DNA from: Actinomycetota bacterium
GTDB lineage: Bacteria; Actinomycetota; Thermoleophilia; Gaiellales; Gaiellaceae
Reading direction: 5' to 3'
DNA length: 35,186 nt
Assembly: GCA_003134505.1 (NCBI GenBank)
Contig: PLBK01000021.1
Location: 40,341-75,526, forward strand
The notes beneath the pieces were generated by a model. The model searched no databases. It saw only the letters and a program-made list of their open reading frames with translations, and was not told the origin of the DNA. Below are positions 23,005 through 30,923 of this stretch, piece by piece (position 1 is the first letter of the stretch; each line of letters opens with the position of its first letter). Made by a program: the position numbers and the translations under genes.

Positions 23005-24042
23005 GGACACGTCCGCAGCCGGATAGCGCGCCCGCACCGCGTCGACGTACGCGGCCAGCTCGTCGGCGATCTTCGCGTCTGCGATCTCGAGCATGTTCTC
23101 CGCGTTCTTCTCCCCCGATCGCGAGAGGTTGAACGATCCGCAAAAGACGACGTCGTCGGCCACCGTCAGCTTCGCGTGCATGTAGTCGTGCACGCTCGTC
23201 GGTGTGTACGGCGTCGTGCGCTTGCCCGAGAACGACGCCCGCGAGAGCACGGTCTGGAGCAGCGGGATCTTCCAGGCCGAGACGCCGTTCGTGCGCCACT
23301 GGTAGATCACCTCCTCGATCTGCGTCTGGTCCACGCAGCCCGCGAGGTCGACCTTGCCCTCCGAGGCGATCTGGCAGAGCGTGCCGAGGATCGGACCCGA
23401 GGTGAGCACGGGCGAGCAGATCCGGATCCGCCGCTGTGCGCGCCCGCACGCCTTCGCGATTCTGTGCGCGAGCGCATCTCCGAAGCCCGGACAGAACCAG
23501 GCGCGCACCTTGTCGCCGTCCACGACTGCCGGCCGCGGCTCGACGAAGCCGCTCTGCATCACGTCCTGCTTCTCCCAGAGCTCCTCGAACGCGAGCGTGT
23601 ACGAGGTCGCGAGAGCTGCCGAATCGACGGTGATGATCACGTTCTCCTCGCGCGACCAGGAGTCGTCCGTCCAGTTCGTCGAGCCCGTCCAGACGGCCGC
23701 GCGGTCCCGGACGACGAACTTGTGGTGCATGAGGTCCGGGATGCCGGGGATAGCGCGCGTCGGCACGCTGATCCGCTCGATGTCCTCGGGCCGGGCCTTC
23801 GGCGGCGGCGGCACCGGGATCGGCGCGCGGAAGTCGGAGTTGTAGGCGAGCCGCACGGCGACGCCTCGCTTCGCGGCCGACTCGATCGCGCCGACGACGA
23901 TCGTCTCGGTGTCGGGCCCCAGGTTCAGGTCGTAGAGCGCGATGTCCAGGCTGTGCTGCGCCTGCCCGAGGAAGCCGGCGACGAGGTTGGCGATGTCGAC
24001 CGGCTGCTGGCCGCCGTCTGTGAGCGTGCGAGTTGAGATCAT
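22957..24042 (-). CDS. Phospholipase D-like protein with two HKD motifs
   Basis: A 361-residue member of the PLD superfamily. Both HxKxxxxD motifs are complete: His106-Lys108-Asp113 in MHHKFVVRD, followed by GSTNWTDDSW, and His289-Lys291-Asp296 in MHAKLTVAD, followed by GSFNLSRSGEKNAEN. Two HKD copies form one active site through a phospho-histidine. The family includes phospholipases, cardiolipin synthases and nucleases; GS(T/F)N endings are common to all, so the substrate is open. No signal peptide is evident. ATG 24042 gives a soluble start MISTRTLTDG; it abuts the divergent nitroreductase start. The last 15 or so residues (from SSPAVSGGQTPG) are encoded by the repeat element at 22957-23004 rather than by family sequence. 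Confidence 0.87.
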   Translation of the reverse strand: MISTRTLTDGGQQPVDIANLVAGFLGQAQHSLDIALYDLNLGPDTETIVVGAIESAAKRGVAVRLAYNSDFRAPIPVPPPPKARPEDIERISVPTRAIPGIPDLMHHKFVVRDRAAVWTGSTNWTDDSWSREENVIITVDSAALATSYTLAFEELWEKQDVMQSGFVEPRPAVVDGDKVRAWFCPGFGDALAHRIAKACGRAQRRIRICSPVLTSGPILGTLCQIASEGKVDLAGCVDQTQIEEVIYQWRTNGVSAWKIPLLQTVLSRASFSGKRTTPYTPTSVHDYMHAKLTVADDVVFCGSFNLSRSGEKNAENMLEIADAKIADELAAYVDAVRARYPAADVSSPAVSGGQTPGPGQG

Positions 24043-24645
24043 GTGGAGATCATGGACTTCGCGGACGTTCTTCGCCGCCGCAGGGCGGTTCGCAACTACC
24101 TCGAGGAGCCGATCCCGCGCGAGACGCTCGAACGGATCGTCGCCCGCGGCCGGCGCGTGCCCTCCGGCGGCTTCAGCCAGGGCCTGCGCCTGATCGTCGT
24201 CACCGACGCCGCGACCCGCGGCCGGATCGCCGAGCTCTCCGACGAGCACGAGTACGTGGCCATGGGCTTCGACCCGTGGATCTCACGCGCCCCGGCGCAC
24301 ATCGTGATCGGCACGCGCGAGGACGACTACCACGACCGCTACCGCCAGCCGGACAAGCTGCAAGAGGACGGCACCGAGATCCACTGGCCGGTCCCGTACT
24401 GGCACGTCGACGCGGGCGCCGCGATGATGCTGCTGATGCTCGCGGCCGTCGACGAGGGGCTCGCGGCGGGCGTGTTCGGCGTCCTCGACTGGGGGCCGAT
24501 CTGGGAGCTGCTCGGCATTCCGGACGACGTGTTGCCGGTTGCCGTCGTCACGGTCGGCAAGCCCGCGCCGGAGAGCCGGGAGCGGGGCTCGAAGGGCCGC
24601 GGCTGGAGGCCGATCGACGAGATCGTCCGCTGGGAGCGTTGGTAG
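24043..24645 (+). CDS. Nitroreductase-family flavoprotein
   Basis: A 200-residue FMN-dependent oxidoreductase of the nitroreductase fold. The N-terminus FADVLRRRRAVRNYLEEPIPRETLERIV is the FMN-phosphate-binding family start (pattern RRSvR.y...pip), RRVPSGGFSQGLRLIVV is the second flavin segment (family: aPSggN.QpwrfvVv), and VDAGAAMMLLMLAAVDEGLAAGVFGV matches the central helix. It ends with VVTVGKPAPE and RRP/DEIV. The substrate is not predictable. The start may be GTG 24043 or ATG 24052; the former directly abuts the ATG of the divergent PLD gene. With no spacer, each promoter must lie inside the other gene unless transcripts are leaderless. Confidence 0.85.
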   Translation: MEIMDFADVLRRRRAVRNYLEEPIPRETLERIVARGRRVPSGGFSQGLRLIVVTDAATRGRIAELSDEHEYVAMGFDPWISRAPAHIVIGTREDDYHDRYRQPDKLQEDGTEIHWPVPYWHVDAGAAMMLLMLAAVDEGLAAGVFGVLDWGPIWELLGIPDDVLPVAVVTVGKPAPESRERGSKGRGWRPIDEIVRWERW

Positions 24646-24687
24646 AGAGCGGCTCGTGATTGCAGGTCGGGTCGGGTGGCGGATTGC

Positions 24688-24693
24688 TACACT
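24688..24693 (+). promoter_or_regulatory. -10 box TACACT of the rplM-rpsI operon
   Basis: TACACT in an extended context (TTGCTACACT) lies 92 bases before the rplM ATG. A clear -35 box at normal spacing is not seen. It would create a leader of about 80 bases. Confidence 0.5.
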
Positions 24694-24700
24694 TTTCCCT

Positions 24701-24779
24701 CGGCGGACGCTGGTCCGCCGCTTGTTTGTGAGCGAAACCCGTGTTTCTGAGCTAACAGAGGGCTGTAGCTAGGAGCTCT
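24701..24779 (+). promoter_or_regulatory. Structured rplM leader, candidate L13 autoregulatory element
   Basis: A perfect 8-base-pair hairpin, CGGCGGAC (24701-24708) with GTCCGCCG (24713-24720), is followed by a T-rich stretch (CTTGTTTGTG). Nearer the gene, AGCTAACAG (24750-24758) can pair with CTGTAGCT (24763-24770) with one bulge, or GAGCT (24749-24753) can pair with AGCTC (24774-24778), which covers the Shine-Dalgarno sequence AGGAG (24771-24775). The two pairings exclude each other. Confidence 0.5.
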
Positions 24780-25226
24780 ATGAAGATGGGCACGAAAACC
24801 TGGAACGCGAAACCCGGCGAGCTCGAGCGCGGGTGGCATCTCGTGGACGCTGAGGGGCAGACCCTCGGGCGTCTCGCCACCCGCATCGCCGAGACGTTGC
24901 GCGGCAAGGACAAGCCGCAGTTCACCCCGCATGTCGACACCGGCGACTTCGTCGTGGTCGTGAACGCCGAGAAGATCGCGGTCACCGGCAAGAAGCTCGA
25001 CGACAAGATGTACCACCGGCACTCCGGCTATCCGGGCGGACTGCGCAGCCGCTCGCTGCGAGAGCAGCTCGAGCGGCAGCCCACCGAGGTGCTGAGGAAA
25101 GCAGTGAAGGGGATGCTGCCGCGCAACCGGCTCGGGCGCGCGCAGATCAAGAAGCTGAAGATCTACGCCGGCCCCGAGCATCCGCACGGCGCGCAGGCAC
25201 CCGAGCCGCTGAAGACGGAGAGGTGA
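24780..25226 (+). CDS. rplM: 50S ribosomal protein L13
   Basis: A 148-residue large-subunit protein. Family marks are [29 protein letters not shown] (in parts: [15 protein letters not shown]), the [18 protein letters not shown] segment and [25 protein letters not shown] at the end (typical: MLPkn.lgr....kLkvY.G..HPH). ATG 24780 is four bases from AGGAG; the second ATG (24786) gives better spacing and is an alternative. It overlaps rpsI, the standard partner in bacteria. In E. coli, L13 represses its own operon; the leader here looks structured. Confidence 0.97.
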   Translation: MKMGTKTWNAKPGELERGWHLVDAEGQTLGRLATRIAETLRGKDKPQFTPHVDTGDFVVVVNAEKIAVTGKKLDDKMYHRHSGYPGGLRSRSLREQLERQPTEVLRKAVKGMLPRNRLGRAQIKKLKIYAGPEHPHGAQAPEPLKTER

Positions 25227-25621
25227 TGGCAGAACAGGCTACGTACCAGGGCACGGGCAAGCGGAAGACCTCCGTGGCCCGCGTCATCCTCAGGCCCGGC
25301 GACGGGAGCTGGTGGATCAACGGGCGCTCGCTCGAGGACTACTTCCCCCGCCTGGTGCACCGCTTCCAGGTGCAGGCGCCGCTCAAGGTCGCGGGCGCCG
25401 AGGGCAGCTACGACGTGCGTATCCGCCTCCACGGCGGCGGCCCGAGCGGACAGGCAGGCGCCGCGCGCCACGGCATCGCCCGTGCGCTCGTGGAGGCCGA
25501 TCCGGAGCTTCGCGTGCCGCTCAAGCGGGAGGGCTTCCTCGCGCGCGACGCGCGGATGGTCGAGCGCAAGAAGGCCGGCCTGAAGAAGGCACGCAAGGCC
25601 CCGCAGTGGGCCAAGCGCTAG
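25226..25621 (+). CDS. rpsI: 30S ribosomal protein S9
   Basis: A 131-residue small-subunit protein. It has [14 protein letters not shown] at the start, the [19 protein letters not shown] core and the basic end [23 protein letters not shown], a slight variant of the usual KxPQxSKR tail that reaches the ribosomal P site (here QWAKR). ATG 25226 overlaps the rplM stop (TGATG) and follows GGAGAGG; an in-frame GTG at 25223 is the alternative. glmM begins 17 bases downstream, an arrangement common in actinobacteria (rplM-rpsI-glmM). Confidence 0.97.
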   Translation: MAEQATYQGTGKRKTSVARVILRPGDGSWWINGRSLEDYFPRLVHRFQVQAPLKVAGAEGSYDVRIRLHGGGPSGQAGAARHGIARALVEADPELRVPLKREGFLARDARMVERKKAGLKKARKAPQWAKR

Positions 25622-25638
25622 CGCGCTCGTTCGAGAAC

Positions 25639-26904
25639 ATGCGCCGCTACTTCGGCACCGACGGGGTGCGCGGCATCGTCGGGCGCGACCTGACGCCCGC
25701 TCTGGTCGAGCGCCTCGGCCGTGCGGTGACGCTGTGGCAGGGCGGTGGGGCCGTCCTGATCGGCCGTGACACCCGTGCCTCGGGACGCGAGCTCGAGCGT
25801 GCGTTCGCGTCCGGAGTCGCCTCCGCGGGCGGGAACGCGATGCTGGCCGGCGTGTTGCCGACTCCGGCGGTCGCGCTGCTCGCCCTCGATCTCGGCGCGG
25901 TCATCTCCGCGTCGCACAATCCGCCCGAATACAACGGTGTCAAGCTCTTCGACGGTGAGGGCCGGAAGCTGACGGACGAGGCCGAGGAGGAGATCGAGGC
26001 GCTGCTCGGCGAGGCGCCGCGGAACGCGGAGGCAGGCCGGATCGACAACCTCGACGTCATCCACGGGAGCTACATCGACCACGTCGTCGAGCGTTTCGGC
26101 GAGGACCTCGAAGGCCTCCGGATCGGCGTCGACTGTGCCAACGGCGCGTACTCCGGCATCGCGCCGGCCGCGTTCGAGCGTCTCGGTGCAACCGTCGTCG
26201 CCATCGGCGACCACCCGGACGGCTCCAACATCAACGTCGGCTGCGGCGCCACCGACCTGCGCGCCTTGCAACAGACTGTTACAAGGGAAGGGCTCGATCT
26301 CGGCGTCGCGTTCGACGGGGACGGCGACCGCATGCTGGCCGTCGACGAGCGGGGCGAGCCGGTGGACGGCGACCAGATCCTGGCCGTGCTGGCGCTCGAT
26401 CTCGGCGTGGACATTGTCGCGGTGACCGCGATGGCGAATCTCGGCCTGCACCGGCTGCTCGCGGAGCGCGGCATCCGCGTGGTGACGACCGACGTCGGCG
26501 ACCGCTACGTGCTCGAGGCGCTGCGGCGCGAAGGCGGCCTGCTCGGGGGCGAGCAGTCGGGGCACCTGATCTACCTGCAGGGCCACGTCACGGGGGACGG
26601 GCTCGTCGCCGCGCTGCTCCTCTGCCGCTCGCTGCACGGCCGCCGGCTGTCCGAGGCCGTCGCCGTGATGCCGCGCTTCCCGCAGGCGAGGGAGAACGTC
26701 CGCGTCGCCGACAAGCAGCTCACGCAGGCGATCCTGGACGACGTCGAGCAAAAGAACGCCGAGCTCTCGGGACGGGGCCGCGTGCTCGTGCGCCCGAGCG
26801 GCACGGAGCCGGTTGTCAGAGTGCTCGCGGAGGCCGAAACCGAGGAGGAGGCGGAACGCCTCTGTGGTACCATCGCAGCGCTCGTGAGCAGAGAGCTCGG
26901 TTGA
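25639..26904 (+). CDS. glmM: Phosphoglucosamine mutase
   Basis: A 421-residue alpha-D-phosphohexomutase that interconverts glucosamine-6-phosphate and glucosamine-1-phosphate for UDP-GlcNAc. The N-terminus is RRYFGTDGVRGIVG; the phosphoserine is Ser92 in ISASHNPPEYNG; the metal loop is DGDGDR (226-231); the sugar-specificity loop is GGEQSGHLI; and the phosphate-binding loop is RPSGTEPVVRV. It is slightly shorter than most homologues (about 445). ATG 25639 is set by the family N-terminus. A 23-base near-palindrome (26264-26286) is embedded in frame at residues 209-216 (ALQQTVTR), a poorly conserved surface segment in the family. glmS follows after 82 bases. Confidence 0.95.
   Translation: MRRYFGTDGVRGIVGRDLTPALVERLGRAVTLWQGGGAVLIGRDTRASGRELERAFASGVASAGGNAMLAGVLPTPAVALLALDLGAVISASHNPPEYNGVKLFDGEGRKLTDEAEEEIEALLGEAPRNAEAGRIDNLDVIHGSYIDHVVERFGEDLEGLRIGVDCANGAYSGIAPAAFERLGATVVAIGDHPDGSNINVGCGATDLRALQQTVTREGLDLGVAFDGDGDRMLAVDERGEPVDGDQILAVLALDLGVDIVAVTAMANLGLHRLLAERGIRVVTTDVGDRYVLEALRREGGLLGGEQSGHLIYLQGHVTGDGLVAALLLCRSLHGRRLSEAVAVMPRFPQARENVRVADKQLTQAILDDVEQKNAELSGRGRVLVRPSGTEPVVRVLAEAETEEEAERLCGTIAALVSRELG
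26264..26286. repeat. 23-base near-palindrome inside glmM
   Basis: Arms CCTTGCAACAG (26264-26274) and CTGTTACAAGG (26276-26286) flank a central A and are complementary except at one position. Length, central W base, the CC/GG ends and the AACAG-W-CTGTTAC core match the intergenic palindrome at 8551-8573. The AA/TT step of that copy is TT/AA here, in both arms. Confidence 0.85.
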
Positions 26905-26986
26905 TCGCCGACGACGGGGTCGGCGGCCAAGCCGAGCTCGTCGTACTTTCGGGACGATTCGCCCCGAACCGGAAGAGGAGGCCTGA

Positions 26987-28813
26987 ATGTGCGGGATCAT
27001 CGGCTACGTCGGTGGGCGGCCGTGTAAGGACCTGCTACTGACAGGCCTCGAGCGTCTCGAGTATCGAGGTTACGACTCCGCCGGGATCGCGCTCCTCTCC
27101 GACGGCCAGCTCGAGCACACGCGCGCCGTCGGACCGCTGGGGAAGCTGAAGGAGCTTGCCGGGCGCGGTGGGTCCGAGTCGACCACCGGCCTCGGCCACA
27201 CGCGCTGGGCGACGCACGGCGCCGTCACAGAGGCGAACGCGCATCCGCTGACCGGCTGCGACGACCGCCTGTCGATCGTCCTGAACGGGATCGTCGAGAA
27301 CTACCGCGAGCTCAAGGAAGGCCTGCAGGCGGAAGGGCACGTCTTCACCTCCGAGACCGACGCCGAGACCGTCTCGCATCTGATCGAGCGCCACTACCAG
27401 GGCGATCTCGTCGAGGCGGTGAGCAAGGCCTACGAGGAGATGGAGGGGCACTTCACCTTCGTCGCCATCCACGCCGATCATCCGAACCTGCTCGTGGGTG
27501 TGCGCTACGAGACGCCGCTCGTCGTCGGCGTCGGCAAGGGCGAGTCGTTCCTGGCCTCGAACGCCGCCGCCTTCCTCGCCGAGACGCGGCGCGTCTACTT
27601 CCCCGACGACGGAGACGTCGTCACGATCACTCCGGCCGGAGTCGCGTTCCGCCGCACCGACGGCACGCCGGTCGAGCACGAGCTGATCGAGCTCGACTGG
27701 GACATCGAGGGTGCCGAGAAGGGCGGCTTCGAGACGTTCATGCTCAAGGAGATCTACGAGCAGCCCGAGGCCGTCGCGGAGACGATCGGAGACCGCCTGC
27801 GCCACGGCCGGCTCTGCCTCGAGGGGCTCGGGATGCCCGACGAGGAGCTCCGCGACATCCAGCGGATCGTCATCCTCGCGACCGGCACCGCCTACCACGC
27901 GGGCGTCGCGGCCCGCTACGCGATCGAGGAGTGGGCCCGCATCCCGGTCGAGCACGACATCGCCTCGGAATGGATCTACCGGAACCCGGTGCTCGACGAG
28001 AAGACGCTCGTGCTCGGCATCTCGCAGTCCGGCGAGACACGCGACACCATCGGAGCGATGCAGCTCGCGCGGCAGATGGGCGCGCACACGGTTGCGATCA
28101 CGAACATGATGGGCGCGCAGATCACGCGGGAGGTCGACTCGGTGCTGTACACGCGCGCCGGCCTCGAGATCTCGGTCTGCGCGACCAAGACGTTCACGGC
28201 CCAGGTCTCGCTCCTCCTCCTCGTCGCGCTGAAGCTCGCCCAGGTGCGGGAGACGCTGCCGCCCGCGGAGCTCGAGTTCATCGTCAACGCCGTCTACCAG
28301 CTGCCGGCGCAGATGAAGCAGTTCCTCGACGGCAACCCGCCGATCGACGACATCGCGCGGCGCTTCTACGACCGGCCGTTCTTTCTCTACCTCGGCCGCA
28401 ACATCGGGCTGCCGGTCGCACTCGAGGGCGCGCTGAAGCTCAAGGAGATCTCCTACATCCCGACCGAGGCGTACTCGGCCGGCGAGATGAAGCACGGGCC
28501 GATCGCCCTGCTCGACGAGTCGACGCCGGTCGTGGTCGTCGCGACGCGGATGGAGCGGACCTACGACAAGCTCGTCTCGAACATCCAGGAGGTGCGTGCG
28601 CGCGGCGCGCACGTGATCGCGATCGCGAGCGACGACAACGAGGACATCCAGCACCATGCCGACGACGTCATCTACGTGCCGAATGCGCCGGCGTTCCTGT
28701 CCGCGGTACTGGCCGTGATCCCGCTCCAGCTGCTCGCCTATCGCATCGCCCGCCTGCGCGGCCTTCCGGTCGACCAGCCGCGCAACCTGGCCAAGACCGT
28801 CACGGTCGAGTAG
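26987..28813 (+). CDS. glmS: Glutamine-fructose-6-phosphate aminotransferase (isomerising)
   Basis: A 608-residue enzyme making glucosamine-6-phosphate, first step to UDP-GlcNAc. The N-terminal glutaminase has the nucleophile Cys2 after Met1 (MCGIIGYVGG), YRGYDSAGIAL, HTRWATHGAV and NGIVENYRELK. Two SIS sugar-isomerase domains follow (from about 285 and 455), with ILATGTAYHAGVAARY, GISQSGETRDTI and the end DQPRNLAKTVTVE, the universal GlmS C-terminus. Residues KLKEISYIPTEAYSAGEMKHGP contribute to the active site. GAGGAGG lies a few bases before ATG 26987. No glmS ribozyme is recognised in the 82-base gap. It follows glmM, acting on the next metabolite of the same pathway. Confidence 0.97.
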   Translation: MCGIIGYVGGRPCKDLLLTGLERLEYRGYDSAGIALLSDGQLEHTRAVGPLGKLKELAGRGGSESTTGLGHTRWATHGAVTEANAHPLTGCDDRLSIVLNGIVENYRELKEGLQAEGHVFTSETDAETVSHLIERHYQGDLVEAVSKAYEEMEGHFTFVAIHADHPNLLVGVRYETPLVVGVGKGESFLASNAAAFLAETRRVYFPDDGDVVTITPAGVAFRRTDGTPVEHELIELDWDIEGAEKGGFETFMLKEIYEQPEAVAETIGDRLRHGRLCLEGLGMPDEELRDIQRIVILATGTAYHAGVAARYAIEEWARIPVEHDIASEWIYRNPVLDEKTLVLGISQSGETRDTIGAMQLARQMGAHTVAITNMMGAQITREVDSVLYTRAGLEISVCATKTFTAQVSLLLLVALKLAQVRETLPPAELEFIVNAVYQLPAQMKQFLDGNPPIDDIARRFYDRPFFLYLGRNIGLPVALEGALKLKEISYIPTEAYSAGEMKHGPIALLDESTPVVVVATRMERTYDKLVSNIQEVRARGAHVIAIASDDNEDIQHHADDVIYVPNAPAFLSAVLAVIPLQLLAYRIARLRGLPVDQPRNLAKTVTVE

Positions 28814-28929
28814 CGCACGGCCGAATCGGCCAGGTCCGCGCCGGCCGCGTCCTAGCGACTCACGCGGTCTTCGTGCTGCCGACGCTGCGTTCCGCGGGAC
28901 CCGATCGGACGCGGCCGGTCGCGCCACGC

Positions 28930-29061
28930 CCCGGGGTCTGACCCCGGGACACGGCCGGGGAGGCCAGCTGCGGCCGGGTCTCGGGCGGCCGGGTCGGGTG
29001 CGGTTCTCCCTGCACAGTGGCCTGTTTCGGGCGAAGCGGACACGGCCGGGGGTCTGGCACC
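28930..29061. repeat. GGGTC-T-GACCC palindrome element, locus 2 (between convergent glmS and GT-C genes)
   Basis: CCCGGGGTC (28930-28938) and GACCCCGGG (28940-28948) form a perfect 9+1+9 palindrome. GGGACACGGCCGGGGAGG follows, almost as in locus 1. A degraded second palindrome (GGGGGTC-T-GGCACC, centre 29055) lies 116 bases on, preceded by GACACGGCC. The 272-base spacer 28814-29085 has no credible gene. Confidence 0.75.
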
Positions 29062-29085
29062 GCAGTTCGGCCAGGGCCGAGTGGG

Positions 29086-30570
29086 TCAGGCCCGGCGCTC
29101 GACGACTGCGATCCCGTGACCTGAATAGAGCAGTCGGGTGCCCGGCTCGCGCAGGAGAGCCGCGATCGGCCCGGAGCTGACCGTCCGGTCGAGGACGAGG
29201 ATGCGGAACCCGCGCGTCGCCGGGCGCCACGAACTGCCGTAGACGTCGTTGAAGTTGTAGATCTGCGCGATCTGCCGCCGCGAGAGCACCTCGAAGCGCG
29301 CGTCGAACGCGATCCGACCGGCAAGCTCCGGGTGCGCCCAGAGCAGCCAGTCCGCGTAGTGGACGTCGGCGAAGATCCTGGCCCGCGGGTCGGTCGCGGC
29401 CGCGCGAGCGATGGCCTGTCCGGCCGCGGCCGGATAGGGCTCGGTGAACCACGACGCGGGGCGGGCGACGGTGGCGCCGAGCAGGGCGACGAGCGCGACG
29501 GCCGTGCCGGCTGCGGCCAGCCCGTTCGCGCGCGAGCGGCCGGCGTGGGCCGGGGTGCGGAACGGAAACACCTCCTCGAGCGCCGACGGGCAGAGCATGA
29601 TCGCGGCGAACGCGAACCAGCCGATGTTCCGCGTCGCGCTCAGCGCTCCGACCAGCGTGGCGAGGAGCGCCAGTCGTTCGTATCGGGTCAGAGCCGTCCG
29701 CGAGCGTCCGGTGAGCCAGACGACGCCGATTGCGAGCGCGAAGAACGGCCAGCTGAGGGCGCCGAGCGTCGGCGGCTGCCACTCGTTCAGCATCGAGCTG
29801 AAGGCCGGGTTGAACAGGGTGTCGTGGTAGTAGCCGACGAGCGAGGCGCCGTACGGCGAGACGAAGAGCATCGCCGGCGCGAGCACCGCGAGCGCGAGGC
29901 CCGACAGCCGCCGCCCGCGGGCCGCCCCGTCGAGTCCCCGCAGCGCGACCAGCCCGGCGCCGAGCACCACCGAGCCGTGCAGGTTGCCCCAGAGAGCGAG
30001 CAGCGGCAGGCACCAGAACACGCGCGACGACGGGCGCCGCGCGTCCTCCACGAGCAGCCACAGGCAGCCGGCGAAGAGCAGGTACGCGAAGCTCTGCGTC
30101 CGGATCTGCCACGTGCTGAAGATCAGGCAGAAGAACGAGAGCGGCAGCAGCATCAGCACGCTCCGCTGCGACGCGCCGCGGCGGCGCGCGACGACGAGCA
30201 CGAACGCGATCGCGCCCAGCGTCAGCAGGGCGTGCAGCCCGGCGACGAGGCCCCAGCCGCCGGCCGCGTGGACGACGTAGAGCACCGCCTGCGCGAGCCA
30301 CTGCTGGTCGACGAACGCCTTTCCGGCTCCCCAGATCGTCCACGTCTCGTGGTGCGGGAGCCCGTGGTCGACGACCGAGCGGCCGCCGGTCACGGCCAGC
30401 CACGCGTCCTGGTTCACCTGGCCGGAGAGCCTGAGCACGAACGCGATCGCGAAGATCGACGTGCACAGGACGAGCAACGACTCGTCGGCGAGGAAGCGCC
30501 AGGCGCGGACGAGCGGCCGCGGCGGGACGAGCGGGCCGAGCGAGACCCGGGGGGCGGCCTCCTCGTGCAC
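29086..30570 (-). CDS. Polytopic membrane protein, GT-C glycosyltransferase-like
   Basis: A 494-residue protein with about 10-12 hydrophobic segments and a C-terminal soluble region (about 390-494). The first outer loop after helix 1 carries NQDAWLAVTGGRSVVDHGLPHHETWTIW and AFVDQQWLAQAVLYV, matching the layout of uncharacterised GT-C-like proteins (D-x-W, then G-hydrophobic-P, then QQWL), where an acidic residue such as Asp55 would act near a lipid-phosphate sugar donor. WGNLHGSVVLG (about 205) and LLNEWQPP-like segments also fit that group. The sequence is too remote for a named enzyme. GTG 30570 overlaps the DUF192 stop by one base (TAGTG). It is the last gene of the minus-strand set. Confidence 0.65.
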   Translation of the reverse strand: MHEEAAPRVSLGPLVPPRPLVRAWRFLADESLLVLCTSIFAIAFVLRLSGQVNQDAWLAVTGGRSVVDHGLPHHETWTIWGAGKAFVDQQWLAQAVLYVVHAAGGWGLVAGLHALLTLGAIAFVLVVARRRGASQRSVLMLLPLSFFCLIFSTWQIRTQSFAYLLFAGCLWLLVEDARRPSSRVFWCLPLLALWGNLHGSVVLGAGLVALRGLDGAARGRRLSGLALAVLAPAMLFVSPYGASLVGYYHDTLFNPAFSSMLNEWQPPTLGALSWPFFALAIGVVWLTGRSRTALTRYERLALLATLVGALSATRNIGWFAFAAIMLCPSALEEVFPFRTPAHAGRSRANGLAAAGTAVALVALLGATVARPASWFTEPYPAAAGQAIARAAATDPRARIFADVHYADWLLWAHPELAGRIAFDARFEVLSRRQIAQIYNFNDVYGSSWRPATRGFRILVLDRTVSSGPIAALLREPGTRLLYSGHGIAVVERRA

Positions 30571-30923
30571 TAGCTCTCGAGGGTGAGGCGGTCGCCCTCG
30601 CGCACGCCGCTGCGTGCGCAGGTGCCGGCCGGCAGCTCGAGCACCGAGTGCGCGCGCCGCTTGGACGCCATCCGCCACGGCGCCAGGTCGCGGACCACCT
30701 TCAGCACGGTCAGGTCGCGCGCGAGAAAGACGGCGTCGATCGGGAAGCGCATGAAGGCCATGTGGATCGACGAGGCGGGCCGCAGGAGGATGCCTTCGCC
30801 GTCGGGCAGGTCGCTCCGCCCGAGCAGCCCTTTCATCCGCAGCCAGGGCCCGTCCGCGATCAGGCAGGAGTCACACACGACGGCGCCACCGCTCGTCCTC
30901 ACCGTGGAGAAGTGCCTCGCCAT
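30570..30923 (-). CDS. DUF192 family protein
   Basis: A 117-residue DUF192 protein. The family core is seen in SSIHMAFMRFPIDAVFLARDLTVLKVV (in parts: HMAFMRFPIDAVFL), RMASKRRAHSVLELPAGT and GVREGDRLTLES at the end. An N-terminal CDSCLIADGPWLRMKGLLGR includes the CxxC pair and the family segment mkGLlgR. Function is unknown; relatives in bacteria often lie near secretion or pilus genes. No signal peptide is evident here. ATG 30923 overlaps the upstream stop by one base (TGATG), and the gene ends in TAGTG overlap with the GT-C-like gene. Confidence 0.9.
   Translation of the reverse strand: MARHFSTVRTSGGAVVCDSCLIADGPWLRMKGLLGRSDLPDGEGILLRPASSIHMAFMRFPIDAVFLARDLTVLKVVRDLAPWRMASKRRAHSVLELPAGTCARSGVREGDRLTLES

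Noticed and set aside
24701-24730. Rho-independent terminator after the nitroreductase gene
   Set aside because: The hairpin lies downstream of the TACACT box and before rplM, so a leader role is more likely, although the following T-rich stretch could allow attenuation.
26905-26986. glmS ribozyme
   Set aside because: The gap is only 82 bases and the known core pattern of the ribozyme is not seen; the element is typical of Firmicutes.
28860-29324. Minus-strand open frame through the spacer after glmS
   Set aside because: It lies in the repeat element, is Arg/Ser/Pro-rich and crosses into the GT-C-like gene in another frame. The apparent similarity to the PLD C-terminus comes from the shared repeat.
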